Below are positions 1 through 8,566 of a DNA stretch of 64,000 nucleotides, piece after piece. Source of the stretch: UBA11403 sp963784615 (GTDB lineage: Bacteria; Pseudomonadota; Gammaproteobacteria; Legionellales; Legionellaceae). The stretch is from assembly GCA_963784615.1 (NCBI GenBank), contig CAWASG010000001.1:2108001-2172000 (forward strand), written 5' to 3'. The notes under the pieces were generated by a model. It was given only the letters and a program-made list of their open reading frames with translations, searched no databases and was not told the DNA's origin. The number at the start of each line of letters is the position of its first letter. The first letter of the stretch is position 1. The position numbers and the translations under genes are program-made.

Positions 1-32
1 GTTAAATTTGCTCAATTTTAAGGGGTATTGCG

Positions 33-506
33 ATGGGTGATAAGAACGGTAAGAAGGATTTTTCTGAAAAGCCTTGGCGTGATAAGGACGATAAGAAGGA
101 TTTTTCTAACGTGCCTTTGTCTGACGACGATAAGTATTCACATACAGACTTGGGAGAAATGGTGGCTATGCAACTGAAACTAACAATAGCTCTGGTTCGC
201 GTAGGTGACGAGTTACGTGAGATTAAAACCAATGAAAGCAATGTTGATAGAGCTAAACAAACTTTAAATGGCATTGGTAATCAATTAAAACAGATTGCGA
301 GCGAATTAGAAATATTAAAAGAACATGTAGGCACAGCAAGTAACAACACAGCTGATCCTAAAAAAGATGCAGTTTTAATGAAACTGAACCTTAGTCTTGG
401 TCGGGCAGGGGAATCTTTGAAACAGACAACGAATACGCTCATCCTTCAACAACTGTACGTGGAGAGTGATAGGGCTGCTGTTAGTCCTAAAATGAGTAAT
501 AGATGA
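33..506 (+). CDS. Hypothetical charged protein with N-terminal KKDFS repeats
   Basis: I do not recognise this 157-residue protein. The ATG is preceded by an AAGGGG Shine-Dalgarno seven bases upstream, so the start is well supported. The first 35 residues are very polar and contain two copies of a KKDFS motif separated by Lys/Asp-rich sequence. The rest is Leu/Asn/Glu-rich with heptad-like spacing and probably forms a helical coiled coil (about residues 45-145). There is no signal peptide or membrane segment. It lies on the same strand about 180 bases before the large nucleotidyltransferase-like protein. A cytoplasmic or secreted helical protein is possible; no function can be assigned. Confidence 0.6.
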   Translation: MGDKNGKKDFSEKPWRDKDDKKDFSNVPLSDDDKYSHTDLGEMVAMQLKLTIALVRVGDELREIKTNESNVDRAKQTLNGIGNQLKQIASELEILKEHVGTASNNTADPKKDAVLMKLNLSLGRAGESLKQTTNTLILQQLYVESDRAAVSPKMSNR

Positions 507-687
507 TGTATTATACGTCTGCACTGCCTCAAAAAAACGAATGTTGACGTGGCGAGGTTGAAATTTTATCTTAGCGCGCATACAATGCATTTATTGAGCA
601 CAGTATGCCGTCTTAATGATAATAATAAGGCATTTTTTCTTTCAACGTCATTGCCCACCTTAAACCAATACGTAGAGCGCCCCGACC

Positions 688-3600
688 ATGCCATATTTAG
701 AAAACCGTTATTTAAAGTTGAGCCCGCATTTCCCTCATGGGCAACCTAAAAATTGGATTCATGCTTTTATCGCTAAGGCACTTGATTCGTGTGATATTCC
801 TGTAATGCATGACCCCCAACATTTTGCCTCAGATCCCATCTACCAGAATTTTGTTCAGTTATGCTCAGCATTGCATCCTCAAAGCATCAATCGATTGAGT
901 GTCACCGCTCTTTTCAACACGTTATATCAAATCGACGTGCATCCCACGCGAGGTATGCAGAAATTTCAAGAAAAAATATGGCAGAATAAACATCGATTAC
1001 AGCATATATTTGTGGTTGATGGCGCTAGCCATCTTCTCAGTCACTACGAGATTCGTTCCTATTTTATTTTTAATAAAAAACTCGTTGCACTCCAATTTTT
1101 ATGTAAAAAAACGCAAGATGACACGTCTGATAGCGAAGCCAGGGTTTTTTGGCAAATAGACTACTTGATTCAATCGTACCACTTGAGCCCGGAAATGAAC
1201 GTTAATTTTATTAACAATCGAGAATTCTTTAACATAAACCACCATGATAATTCCAGGCGCATATCCTCCGTACAAATGGTTGCAGTGATGAAAAACAATA
1301 TCCTGGAAACAGAAATAATGGGTTGTAGCACGGACGTAGCAGGAATGACGTTCGAGTATGTGAATTACATCGCTCCACGGTATGTGGTTGCCGAATTGCC
1401 GGAACACAAATATCTCGAGCAGGTCAATATTAATGATGTGATAAATGCTCAGTACCCAAGGCTCATGCGCGATGGCAATAAGCGATTATGGTTGCGCGAT
1501 GGAGATTACGCCATGACTGTGAGCTATGCAAATAATGAAAGCGGGATTTATTTCAGGCTCTATGATGAAAAAAATCGGTCTCTGTTACAACATGACCGAC
1601 ATAAAGTATCCGTGATAACAGCGATCAATCCAGTATCGTCCCGAGCGAAATCGCTGGGGATTCAAATGGGTCGGATGGATAAAAACAACCAACTTCAGGA
1701 TGGAATCTATATTCGTTTTCTGGTAACGGAAAGTGAGCCGGTGATACTGGTGAATATCTTTAAACCGAATGTGCGCACAAGTTTCACCTATAGGCTTATA
1801 AAAAGATCGGCGCTGCAGCAATCAGCAGATATCAATGAGGACGTTCACCGAAAATTAGGTTCTTTGTTGATTCAATCACGACTTATATTTGCATTGGCGT
1901 TTATGATTCATCACATCAAATGGGAGGACTATTGTTTTATCAACAAAGTCGAGGATATTTATACGGTTGCTGAACAATCCGGTGACGATGTAGAGCGTGT
2001 GGTTTCCAATCTGCCATATACCGCCTCAACAGCTCCTGAAGAGACTGCATCCATTGATGATTTAGATCGATTGCTAACCAATGCTGAGTTTTGTCCAAGC
2101 CTGTCGCAAAGCTTTATCGCGTTGATGGTGAACAATGTTAGACAATACAGTTTACCTCAACATCTGTTCACGCAAGCCCTATTTGCGGCTGAAGAGTCCT
2201 CTCGAATCGAACTCACCAATGAGTACGCTCAAGGACTTGATAAACTGATGGCTATACAACGGAATGATTTCAGTCAATTGGAAAACAAATATCGAAATAA
2301 ATTAGAGTCTGAATCCCAGAGGGGAGTAACGCAGATCAATAAAAAATGTCATGAAGCCTATTTGCAGATAGTTTGTCATGTTTTGTTAACCGCGCGAGAC
2401 AAATGTGAATCACATGTGTTTGCGGAATATCAACAGCTATTGATTCAGCTAATGCATCCGCATCGTCTGGAGGTTAATGAGGATCTTGAGCGACGTCATA
2501 TGGAGAAGATGGTTTCACAAGATTTGTGTTCATTAGGCAGCTTTAGATCCGGCTTTTTTGGAACCCTGGAGCGTAAGCGCGAGACAGTGATTCAATGTGT
2601 GTCCGAGCGCCGAGCGATGGTTTATGCGGCTAGAGAACACTTATCGAGATTACAACAACGTCTTGCACTGCAAGCCACTGAGCAACAAACAAGAGCGGCC
2701 ATGTCAAGCCGCTCATTGCATGTTTTAAATAATCTGTGGACATTCAATAGCCTTCCTGTGGCCGGTACTTACACACTGGCTCAATTATTTGAGTTGGGCA
2801 ATTGTATTCGCAATGAAGTTGAAAAGCATGTGCAAATTTTAAAATCGACTTGCGCAACTAATTACAATGGTCAATCCATCTTGGAAACCCTTTTTCTCGC
2901 AGAAGAAGCCGGATGGGATGTTTTTATGGGCGGATCTGCAGCTCGAGGTTCGCCGTGGGCCAATGATCTGGATATCAAGCTTTCACCCTCTGATGATAAG
3001 ATGACCGACGAGCAACGATTAAAACTTTTTCTCATATTTCAGGATTTGCTCGATAGCGCGACTGACGTGCGTGGGTACCCTGAAAAAGGCCTGATGACAT
3101 TCGACATTCAAGGATTAAGCATGCCAGTCAATGTTGTTATCTATTTAAGTTATCAAGGCCAGTATCAATATGATCCTTTGTATACGGATGATGTGGTTGT
3201 TCGCATCAAACGTGAGCGTCCACCTGTGGCAGGCTCGTGGCTTCAATTTTACAGACATCGTTACGATGCCAATCATGCTGAAAGTTGTTTTGATACCGTC
3301 ATTGATGTGCTCAACGTGGCGCATATCCTCGAGACGCAACACATTCATGCACGACGGTATGACCCGCCGGCAATTTTGAGAGTTTTGAGAGAGATCGCCT
3401 ATTCCCCGGATAAAGAACGCGTTAATGCGGAACCATTAAGGGAATTGATCCGTAAAATGCGGACGGATGTCTCGATCAACGTTTATCAAGACACGCTCCA
3501 TGAGTTTTATGAGGGCAAGCACAAAGTATCGCCTGCATATTTCCCGGCTTTTTTGAGTTTGCTCAATCGATACGGCTTGCCAGAACGAAGCAATCAATTG

Positions 3601-3864
3601 CCCTCGACACCTGATCCCAGTAGCCGAGCCGCGAGTTATCAATCCAAGCCAACACGTTTTGGATATGCGCATCTTATTGAGTTGTTGGTCGACAGGCATA
3701 AACAGCAACCTGATTCGGTTCCACGACTGACCATGCTGGAATGCATTGAAAGGGTACTGGAAAGACAAAGTCGAAAGGGAAGTATCGTAGAGTTCCAGGA
3801 CTTTGCTGCTCGAATTCGAGGCGCGAGTACTCAACCGGCCGCCACGTCACACGCATTAAGTTAA
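688..3864 (+). CDS. Large protein (1058 aa) with a polymerase-beta-type nucleotidyltransferase motif
   Basis: A long open frame with no overall family I recognise. Around residues 748-763 it reads GGS, then an eleven-residue spacer, then D760-L-D762-I. This matches the signature of the nucleotidyltransferase (pol-beta) superfamily, a Gly-Gly/Ser turn followed by Dh[DE]h. A third metal-binding acid could be D806 in a TFDIQ strand. Such folds transfer AMP, UMP or other nucleotides to protein, RNA or small molecules; the substrate here is unknown. The first 700 residues are mixed alpha/beta, followed by a long helical, Gln/Glu-rich stretch (about 520-690). The C-terminal 200 residues look helical. 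No signal peptide or membrane segment is seen and the ribosome binding site is weak. Size, isolation and lack of a bacterial family suggest a host-directed protein, but that is inference. Confidence 0.7.
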   Translation: MPYLENRYLKLSPHFPHGQPKNWIHAFIAKALDSCDIPVMHDPQHFASDPIYQNFVQLCSALHPQSINRLSVTALFNTLYQIDVHPTRGMQKFQEKIWQNKHRLQHIFVVDGASHLLSHYEIRSYFIFNKKLVALQFLCKKTQDDTSDSEARVFWQIDYLIQSYHLSPEMNVNFINNREFFNINHHDNSRRISSVQMVAVMKNNILETEIMGCSTDVAGMTFEYVNYIAPRYVVAELPEHKYLEQVNINDVINAQYPRLMRDGNKRLWLRDGDYAMTVSYANNESGIYFRLYDEKNRSLLQHDRHKVSVITAINPVSSRAKSLGIQMGRMDKNNQLQDGIYIRFLVTESEPVILVNIFKPNVRTSFTYRLIKRSALQQSADINEDVHRKLGSLLIQSRLIFALAFMIHHIKWEDYCFINKVEDIYTVAEQSGDDVERVVSNLPYTASTAPEETASIDDLDRLLTNAEFCPSLSQSFIALMVNNVRQYSLPQHLFTQALFAAEESSRIELTNEYAQGLDKLMAIQRNDFSQLENKYRNKLESESQRGVTQINKKCHEAYLQIVCHVLLTARDKCESHVFAEYQQLLIQLMHPHRLEVNEDLERRHMEKMVSQDLCSLGSFRSGFFGTLERKRETVIQCVSERRAMVYAAREHLSRLQQRLALQATEQQTRAAMSSRSLHVLNNLWTFNSLPVAGTYTLAQLFELGNCIRNEVEKHVQILKSTCATNYNGQSILETLFLAEEAGWDVFMGGSAARGSPWANDLDIKLSPSDDKMTDEQRLKLFLIFQDLLDSATDVRGYPEKGLMTFDIQGLSMPVNVVIYLSYQGQYQYDPLYTDDVVVRIKRERPPVAGSWLQFYRHRYDANHAESCFDTVIDVLNVAHILETQHIHARRYDPPAILRVLREIAYSPDKERVNAEPLRELIRKMRTDVSINVYQDTLHEFYEGKHKVSPAYFPAFLSLLNRYGLPERSNQLPSTPDPSSRAASYQSKPTRFGYAHLIELLVDRHKQQPDSVPRLTMLECIERVLERQSRKGSIVEFQDFAARIRGASTQPAATSHALS

Positions 3865-3874
3865 TTGATGTACG

Positions 3875-3951
3875 CGTAGGTTGGGTTGAGCGAGAGCGAA
3901 GCCCAACATGACGATTGTGTTGGGCTTCGCTCTCGCTCAACCCAACCTACG
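3875..3951. repeat. Palindromic intergenic repeat (REP-like), copy 1
   Basis: Near-perfect inverted repeat with arms CGTAGGTTGGGTTGAG, a central stem GCGAGAGC, then GAAGCCCAACA and a 9-base loop (TGACGATTG). It is the first of nine copies in the window. It lies between the convergent 1058-aa gene and rpiA, where the RNA hairpin could stop or stabilise transcripts from either side. Confidence 0.9.
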
Positions 3952-3980
3952 TCCGATTGTTTCCCGTCAGCGCAGTTAAA

Positions 3981-4628
3981 TCAAATCGTCCTGATTTCCC
4001 CATTCTGACCGGCTATGATGACATGATCAGCCTGGCGTTTTGCAAACACGCCATTTTCAACAACGCCGGGAATCTTATTGATGGCTTCTTCGATCAGAAT
4101 AGGTACTTGAATATCCAGATTGTGAACATCAAGAATGATATTGCCATTGTCGGAGAGAAAGCCTTCTCGATATTCCGGAGAGCCGCCGAGCTTAACGATT
4201 TCACGGGCGACATAACTGCGGGCCATGGGGATGACTTCAACTGCGACGGGGAATTGACCCAAGCGATGAACGAGCTTGGATTCGTCAACGATACAAATAA
4301 ATTGTATGGAAGCAGAGGCAATAATTTTTTCGCGGGTTAAAGCGCCACCGCCGCCTTTAATCATTTCTCGCTGAGCATTGACCTCATCAGCACCGTCGAT
4401 GTAAAGGGCCAGCGTGCCGGCGGCGTTGAGTTCAATCACTGGAATGCCGGCTGCACGTAATCGTTTTTCGGTGGCAAGCGAACTCGCGACACAGGCTTCA
4501 ATGCGATGTTTGATTTTGGCCAGTTCGTTGATCAGGCAATTGACCGTAGAACCGGTTCCTATGCCGATCGTCATATCGTCTTTGATATAGGTTAGCGCGG
4601 CTATAGCGGCTTTTGTTTTTAAATCCAT
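3981..4628 (-). CDS. rpiA: Ribose-5-phosphate isomerase A
   Basis: Interconverts ribose 5-phosphate and ribulose 5-phosphate in the non-oxidative pentose phosphate pathway, in the cytoplasm. The RpiA hallmarks are present in order: a GTGSTV phosphate loop near residue 25, the DGADEV active-site motif near 75, and KGGGGALTREKI near 90. I chose the ATG at 4628 because GGAG lies eight bases upstream; this gives 215 residues, close to the usual 219. An upstream in-frame ATG would add eight residues without a ribosome site. The gene follows a small lipoprotein gene by 13 bases and is probably co-transcribed with it. Confidence 0.95.
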   Translation of the reverse strand: MDLKTKAAIAALTYIKDDMTIGIGTGSTVNCLINELAKIKHRIEACVASSLATEKRLRAAGIPVIELNAAGTLALYIDGADEVNAQREMIKGGGGALTREKIIASASIQFICIVDESKLVHRLGQFPVAVEVIPMARSYVAREIVKLGGSPEYREGFLSDNGNIILDVHNLDIQVPILIEEAINKIPGVVENGVFAKRQADHVIIAGQNGEIRTI

Positions 4629-4641
4629 CGTTGTTTCTCCT

Positions 4642-4815
4642 TTAGCGGACATAGTTAATACGTTCGTCTGTCACATCAATCGATGCATCATTGGGTTCAA
4701 GCGATACTTGAGCCGCTGAGGAGGATACCAAGACTTCACGGGTATCAATCCCGTTGTAACGGCAACCGCATGCAGTAAGAAGGAGGGACAGTAAGATGAT
4801 TGAAATCCGGTTCAT
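4642..4815 (-). CDS. Small lipoprotein (57 aa)
   Basis: Starts at an ATG preceded by AGGA. A short basic N-terminus and hydrophobic core lead to a lipobox LLTAC with Cys16 as the predicted lipidated residue, so it is probably a peptidoglycan-side or outer-membrane lipoprotein. The mature part is only about 42 residues, polar and acidic. It does not resemble YifL/LptM (no LKGPLY motif). It ends 13 bases before the rpiA start and its 3' end sits next to the rpiA ribosome site, suggesting translational coupling. Function unknown. Confidence 0.65.
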   Translation of the reverse strand: MNRISIILLSLLLTACGCRYNGIDTREVLVSSSAAQVSLEPNDASIDVTDERINYVR

Positions 4816-5007
4816 GATTGATCCTGGTGTTTTAGAGAATATCGTAAGTGGAGATGAGTGTTTTTGCAAGGAATGAACTTTCCGGTCGTCGTTGCTATCG
4901 TCCAACTACCCTCGGTACAAACAGCTGAAATGTACCTGAAATTTGTTTTGATTTGGTCATTGATGTGGTTAACGTGGTACGTTGCAACCCTTAAAATTCA
5001 TTTGCAT

Positions 5008-5066
5008 TCCATTTTTGACGAAGCTATATTCCATAATAGACGGAGTTATAATCCATAATGGACGAA
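5008..5066. repeat. Three tandem 15-bp motifs with a 22-bp period
   Basis: Near-identical 15-mers begin at 5008 (TCCATTTTTGACGAA), 5030 (TCCATAATAGACGGA) and 5052 (TCCATAATGGACGAA). They are exactly 22 bases apart, with A/T-rich 7-base spacers that also resemble each other. Two helical turns between sites places them on one face of the DNA, as for repeated operator sites. They lie about 40 bases before the start of a decayed DUF4143 ATPase gene and may be its former control region. A -10-like TATAAT (5047-5052) falls between copies two and three. Confidence 0.6.
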
Positions 5067-5103
5067 CTTTTAATATGCTCGAGATTAGGATAACACATTG
5101 ATT

Positions 5104-5752
5104 ATGAATAAAATTGGTTTTTCAAGACAACTTAAACGTCAAATGGATATTGCCATGAAGGATACGCCAGTTGTCTTAATTAACGGCCCTCGGCAATCGG
5201 GGAAAACGACACTCGTTAAGCAATACACGCCTTCTGAATTTAGACACTAAAACTGCACAAAAATACATTGGTCTGCTTGAAACTTTATTTTTGGTCAAGC
5301 AACTAAGGCCATGGCATGGAAATACGCTTAACCGAATTCTTAAAGCACCAAAAATTCATTTTCTTGATAGTGGTCTTTTAGCTTGCCTTAATCGAATGAC
5401 CATTCAACGTATCCAAACTAATAAATCAGATTTTGGTGCGTTATTAGAAACATGGGTGTATGGCGAATTATTAAAGACAACGACAATAGCTGACGAACCA
5501 TGGAATATTTATTTTTACCGCGATAAAGATAAAGTAGAAGTCGATTTTGTTCTTGAGAGCCATGCACGCAAGATAATTGGTGTTGAGGTTAAAGCGAGCA
5601 GTACGGTATTGAGTCAAGACTTTAGGGGCTTAAGAAAAATGGCCGCTTTAACAGATAAAGACTGGGTGAGTGGAATAGTCCTCTACAACGGCGAAAAAAG
5701 CTTATCATTCGGAGATAATCTTTGGGCAATTCCTTTTTCATTTCTCGATTAG
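5104..5752 (+). pseudogene. Decayed AAA-type DUF4143 ATPase, middle deleted
   Basis: Two pieces of one gene. From 5104, an ATG-initiated frame of 48 codons contains the Walker A loop (GPRQSGKTTL) and stops at 5248-5250. Immediately afterwards, in another frame, comes the C-terminal domain of the same family: about 165 residues with the nuclease-like strand pattern VEVDFVLE ... IIGVEVKASS. Intact relatives run to about 390 residues, so roughly 180 residues, including Walker B and sensor regions, have been lost. An intact but different DUF4143 ATPase is at 24331-25491. These proteins are common in bacteria, of unclear role, and often resemble selfish or toxin-linked loci. Confidence 0.8.
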
Positions 5753-5830
5753 GTGATTGTGATAAGTTACAGTTTTAAAAACGTTTGATATGCTAACGTA
5801 AGTGAAGTAAATAATCTCTATAGGTGAATG

Positions 5831-6760
5831 ATGCGTTCTAAAACCATTCGAATTGCAACCCGTAAAAGTCCGTTGGCGTTATGGCAGGCCAATTTCATTC
5901 GTGCCCAATTATTACGTCGTTGGCCATTTATTGAGATTGAACTGTTGCCGATGAGCACTTCGGGAGACAAATTTCTCAAAGATAAACTTTTGGCTATTGG
6001 TGGCAAGGGATTGTTTGTCAAAGAACTTGAAGAGGCGCTGTTGGAGGGGCGTGCCGATTTGGCCGTGCATTCGATGAAAGATGTGCCTGTGGTGTTTCCT
6101 GATGGTTTGTCGTTGGCGGTGATTTGCGCGCGCGATAATCCATTGGATGCGTTTGTGAGTAACACTTGTGAGTCACTTGAGAGCCTTCAGCTCGGCGCCG
6201 TTGTTGGAACATCGAGTCTGCGTCGTCAATCGCAATTGCTGGCTTTGCGCCCTGATTTGGAGATTAAAGCATTACGCGGGAATATCCATACGCGTTTGGA
6301 TAAAATGGATCAGGGTGAATTTGATGCCATTATTCTCGCGGCGGCGGGTCTTGAGCGGATGGGCATGCAAGGTCGGATTCGTGAACGTTTAAGTCCGGAG
6401 ACGATGCTGCCAGCTTGTGGTCAAGGCGCTTTGGGGATTGAGTGTCGTGTTGATGATGAAGACATTTTAAAGCTGTTGCAACCCTTAAATGATCCATTGA
6501 CAGCGCTTTGTGTGGAGACGGAACGTCGGGTGAATGCATTGCTTGGTGGTAATTGTCATACGCCTTTAGCCGTGTATTGCCGGCCGCTTGATGCATCTAA
6601 TCTATTGCTGAGTGCTAAAGTTGCTTCTGCAGATGGGTGTCAGGTAATTCATCAACATCAACAAGGGCCGGATAGTGCCGCTGTAGCACTGGCAGAGCTA
6701 TGTGTGGATGCGCTTTTAGCGGGTGGCGCTGACCGGCTGTTGAGCGAGGTCATTGAATAA
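5831..6760 (+). CDS. hemC: Porphobilinogen deaminase (hydroxymethylbilane synthase)
   Basis: Polymerises four porphobilinogen units into hydroxymethylbilane in cytoplasmic haem synthesis. Family features: the N-terminal IRIATRKSPLALWQ motif, AVHSMKDVP near residue 80, the RRQSQL and RGNIHTRL arginine motifs (about 130-155), and LLGGNCHTP. With the start at 5831 the dipyrromethane-cofactor cysteine is residue 242, the same number as in E. coli. This favours 5831 over the adjacent ATG at 5828. The protein has 309 residues. Its stop overlaps the hemD start by one base (TAATG), so hemC and hemD are translationally coupled. Confidence 0.96.
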   Translation: MRSKTIRIATRKSPLALWQANFIRAQLLRRWPFIEIELLPMSTSGDKFLKDKLLAIGGKGLFVKELEEALLEGRADLAVHSMKDVPVVFPDGLSLAVICARDNPLDAFVSNTCESLESLQLGAVVGTSSLRRQSQLLALRPDLEIKALRGNIHTRLDKMDQGEFDAIILAAAGLERMGMQGRIRERLSPETMLPACGQGALGIECRVDDEDILKLLQPLNDPLTALCVETERRVNALLGGNCHTPLAVYCRPLDASNLLLSAKVASADGCQVIHQHQQGPDSAAVALAELCVDALLAGGADRLLSEVIE

Positions 6761-7473
6761 TGTCAGGGAGCGGGCCAGACTGGAAGGGATTACGTATTCT
6801 TAATACCCGGCCTTTAGGGCAGAATAAAGCATTCAGTCAGGCGATTCGCGATGCGGGTGGTATTCCCATCGAGTGTCCCGCCTTGACCATTGAGCCGGTT
6901 GATAACGATTGGTGGAGTGCGCTCGGGGACTTGGCAGCGATTGATTGGGCGATTTTTATTAGCACCAATGCGGTGCAATTTTGTTTTGAGCGACTTAAGA
7001 ATTGGCCCGAGTCAATTCGAGTTGCTGCCGTAGGGCAAGCGACAGCAAACGCATTAAGGCAACGGGGTGTGCGGGTTGATGAAGTTCCTTTAGTTGCCAG
7101 CAGCGAGGATCTTCTGAACCTTGAGGCGATGCAGCATGTTCACGATAAAACAATCTTGTTGGTTAAAGGTGAGAATGGAAGAGCTTTATTGGCCGACACC
7201 TTGACTCAGCGTGGCGCATTAGTGCGTCCGCTGGCGGTTTATCGCCGTATTCTCCCCGTTGTTGACCCGGCATATATTGAATCGTTGTGGCATGAAGATG
7301 CTGTAGACGTTATAGTCTTTACAAGTGAAGAAGCGATGCACCATCTTTTTCAATTATTTGGCCATAAAGCGGCGGATTGGCTTCGAAGTAAGCCTTGCTG
7401 GGTTCAAAGCAAGCGTTTGGCGAAAACCGCGGCTGATTTGGGTATAATCACGATCACAATAAAGTCAATCTAA
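6760..7473 (+). CDS. hemD: Uroporphyrinogen-III synthase
   Basis: Closes hydroxymethylbilane to uroporphyrinogen III with inversion of ring D. The sequence is poorly conserved in this family, but the pattern fits: an N-terminal ILNTRPLGQN strand-loop, IDWAIFISTNAVQF near residue 65, AAVGQATANAL near 90, and DVIVFTSEEAMHHL near 185. The 237 residues are slightly short of the common 246-260. It starts inside the hemC stop codon and is followed by hemX, matching the gammaproteobacterial hemCDXY order. The context makes the call firm. Confidence 0.92.
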   Translation: MSGSGPDWKGLRILNTRPLGQNKAFSQAIRDAGGIPIECPALTIEPVDNDWWSALGDLAAIDWAIFISTNAVQFCFERLKNWPESIRVAAVGQATANALRQRGVRVDEVPLVASSEDLLNLEAMQHVHDKTILLVKGENGRALLADTLTQRGALVRPLAVYRRILPVVDPAYIESLWHEDAVDVIVFTSEEAMHHLFQLFGHKAADWLRSKPCWVQSKRLAKTAADLGIITITIKSI

Positions 7474-7483
7474 GGATAACGTG

Positions 7484-8566
7484 ATGACAACAGAACAAGA
7501 AGGCAAGAAATCCGAGGAAGCAAAGCCGTCCTCGTCTGCACCACGAAGCGTTTCACTCTGGATAAAGCTTATATTATTGGTTGCTATTGGATGTGCCGCG
7601 TTAAGTGCCTATATGCTACTGCAATGGCGTCAGGAATCTCGGCATGAACTGCAAGCCCTGCGAAGCAAGCTACAGGTGATGAAAACGCAACAAGAACATA
7701 CGTTAACCCAACTGGATTCGACAGCGCAAAATATGCACGCGGCAGATGAACAGAGGAGTCTGTTTGAGAAACAAATGAATACAGTACTGCAGAGTCAAAC
7801 TTATCGGGCGAATGAGTTTACTCTGCTTAAAGCACGGTATTACCTTGAGCTTGCACAGATTAATGCGACGTGGGGCAATAACACTCAAATAACCAGCGAC
7901 CTGTTGAATCAAGCGGATACGTTACTGACGGATATTCACGAACAACGCTTGCTCGAGGTGAGACGTGCGATTGCACAAGAGAATGCGGCGGTGAAGGCGG
8001 TAGAAAAAGTAGATGTGGCGGGGTTGCTCAGTCAACTCGATGCGGCACAGGATCTCACACTGTCATTGAAGCCCCAGACACTCCCAGGACAACTGGCCAG
8101 CACCACTCCTGCAACGACGGATGCCCAGAAAGGGACGACCGGGTGGCGAGGACGTTTGCAAGAGAGTTTGCATACTTTTGAGAAACTGTTTGTGATCCGG
8201 CGAATCGATGCTGATACTCAGCCATTCATCACACCTGCTTATGCCGGGTTATTGCGGGAGCGTATTCAGCTGGCTTTGCAAGAAACGCAGTTGGCTGTTT
8301 TGCAGGGAAATGAGGCGCTGTATCAGTTGACGCTGAACCAAGCCATCAAACAAATTAAACAATCATTTGATCTCCACGAGTCGAATACCACTGCATTATT
8401 GAAGCAATTGGAAGACCTGCAGCAGCGAACGATAGTGCAGAAAAAAATAGACATTGGTCAGTCACTGTTGTTATTGAATCAGGCGATCGATGTAAAACAA
8501 GATAAAAAACCAGGGGCGGATTCAGTTCTTCCTGACAGTAAAGAAACAGGAGCCCCCTCATCATGA
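7484..8566 (+). CDS. hemX: HemX-like membrane protein
   Basis: Called from position and architecture: a polar Ser/Lys-rich N-terminus, one membrane segment at about residues 24-46, then a long helical periplasmic domain with coiled-coil character. This is the layout of proteobacterial HemX (once annotated as uroporphyrinogen-III methyltransferase without good evidence). I prefer the ATG at 7484, seven bases after AAGGA, over the GTG one codon earlier. The gene overlaps hemY by four bases (ATGA). Its role in haem synthesis or envelope organisation is unsettled in the family. Confidence 0.85.
   Translation: MTTEQEGKKSEEAKPSSSAPRSVSLWIKLILLVAIGCAALSAYMLLQWRQESRHELQALRSKLQVMKTQQEHTLTQLDSTAQNMHAADEQRSLFEKQMNTVLQSQTYRANEFTLLKARYYLELAQINATWGNNTQITSDLLNQADTLLTDIHEQRLLEVRRAIAQENAAVKAVEKVDVAGLLSQLDAAQDLTLSLKPQTLPGQLASTTPATTDAQKGTTGWRGRLQESLHTFEKLFVIRRIDADTQPFITPAYAGLLRERIQLALQETQLAVLQGNEALYQLTLNQAIKQIKQSFDLHESNTTALLKQLEDLQQRTIVQKKIDIGQSLLLLNQAIDVKQDKKPGADSVLPDSKETGAPSS

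Noticed and set aside
3674..3940. Minus-strand open frame beginning in the palindromic repeat
   Set aside because: It is antisense to the 1058-aa gene and its first residues are only the translated repeat; similar frames arise at other copies (for example 9677-9877).
3915..4340. Plus-strand frame over rpiA
   Set aside because: Antisense to a clear rpiA; no ribosome site and no protein-like pattern.
4858..5058. Plus-strand frame of 66 codons
   Set aside because: No ribosome site, odd composition, and it covers the 22-bp repeat array.
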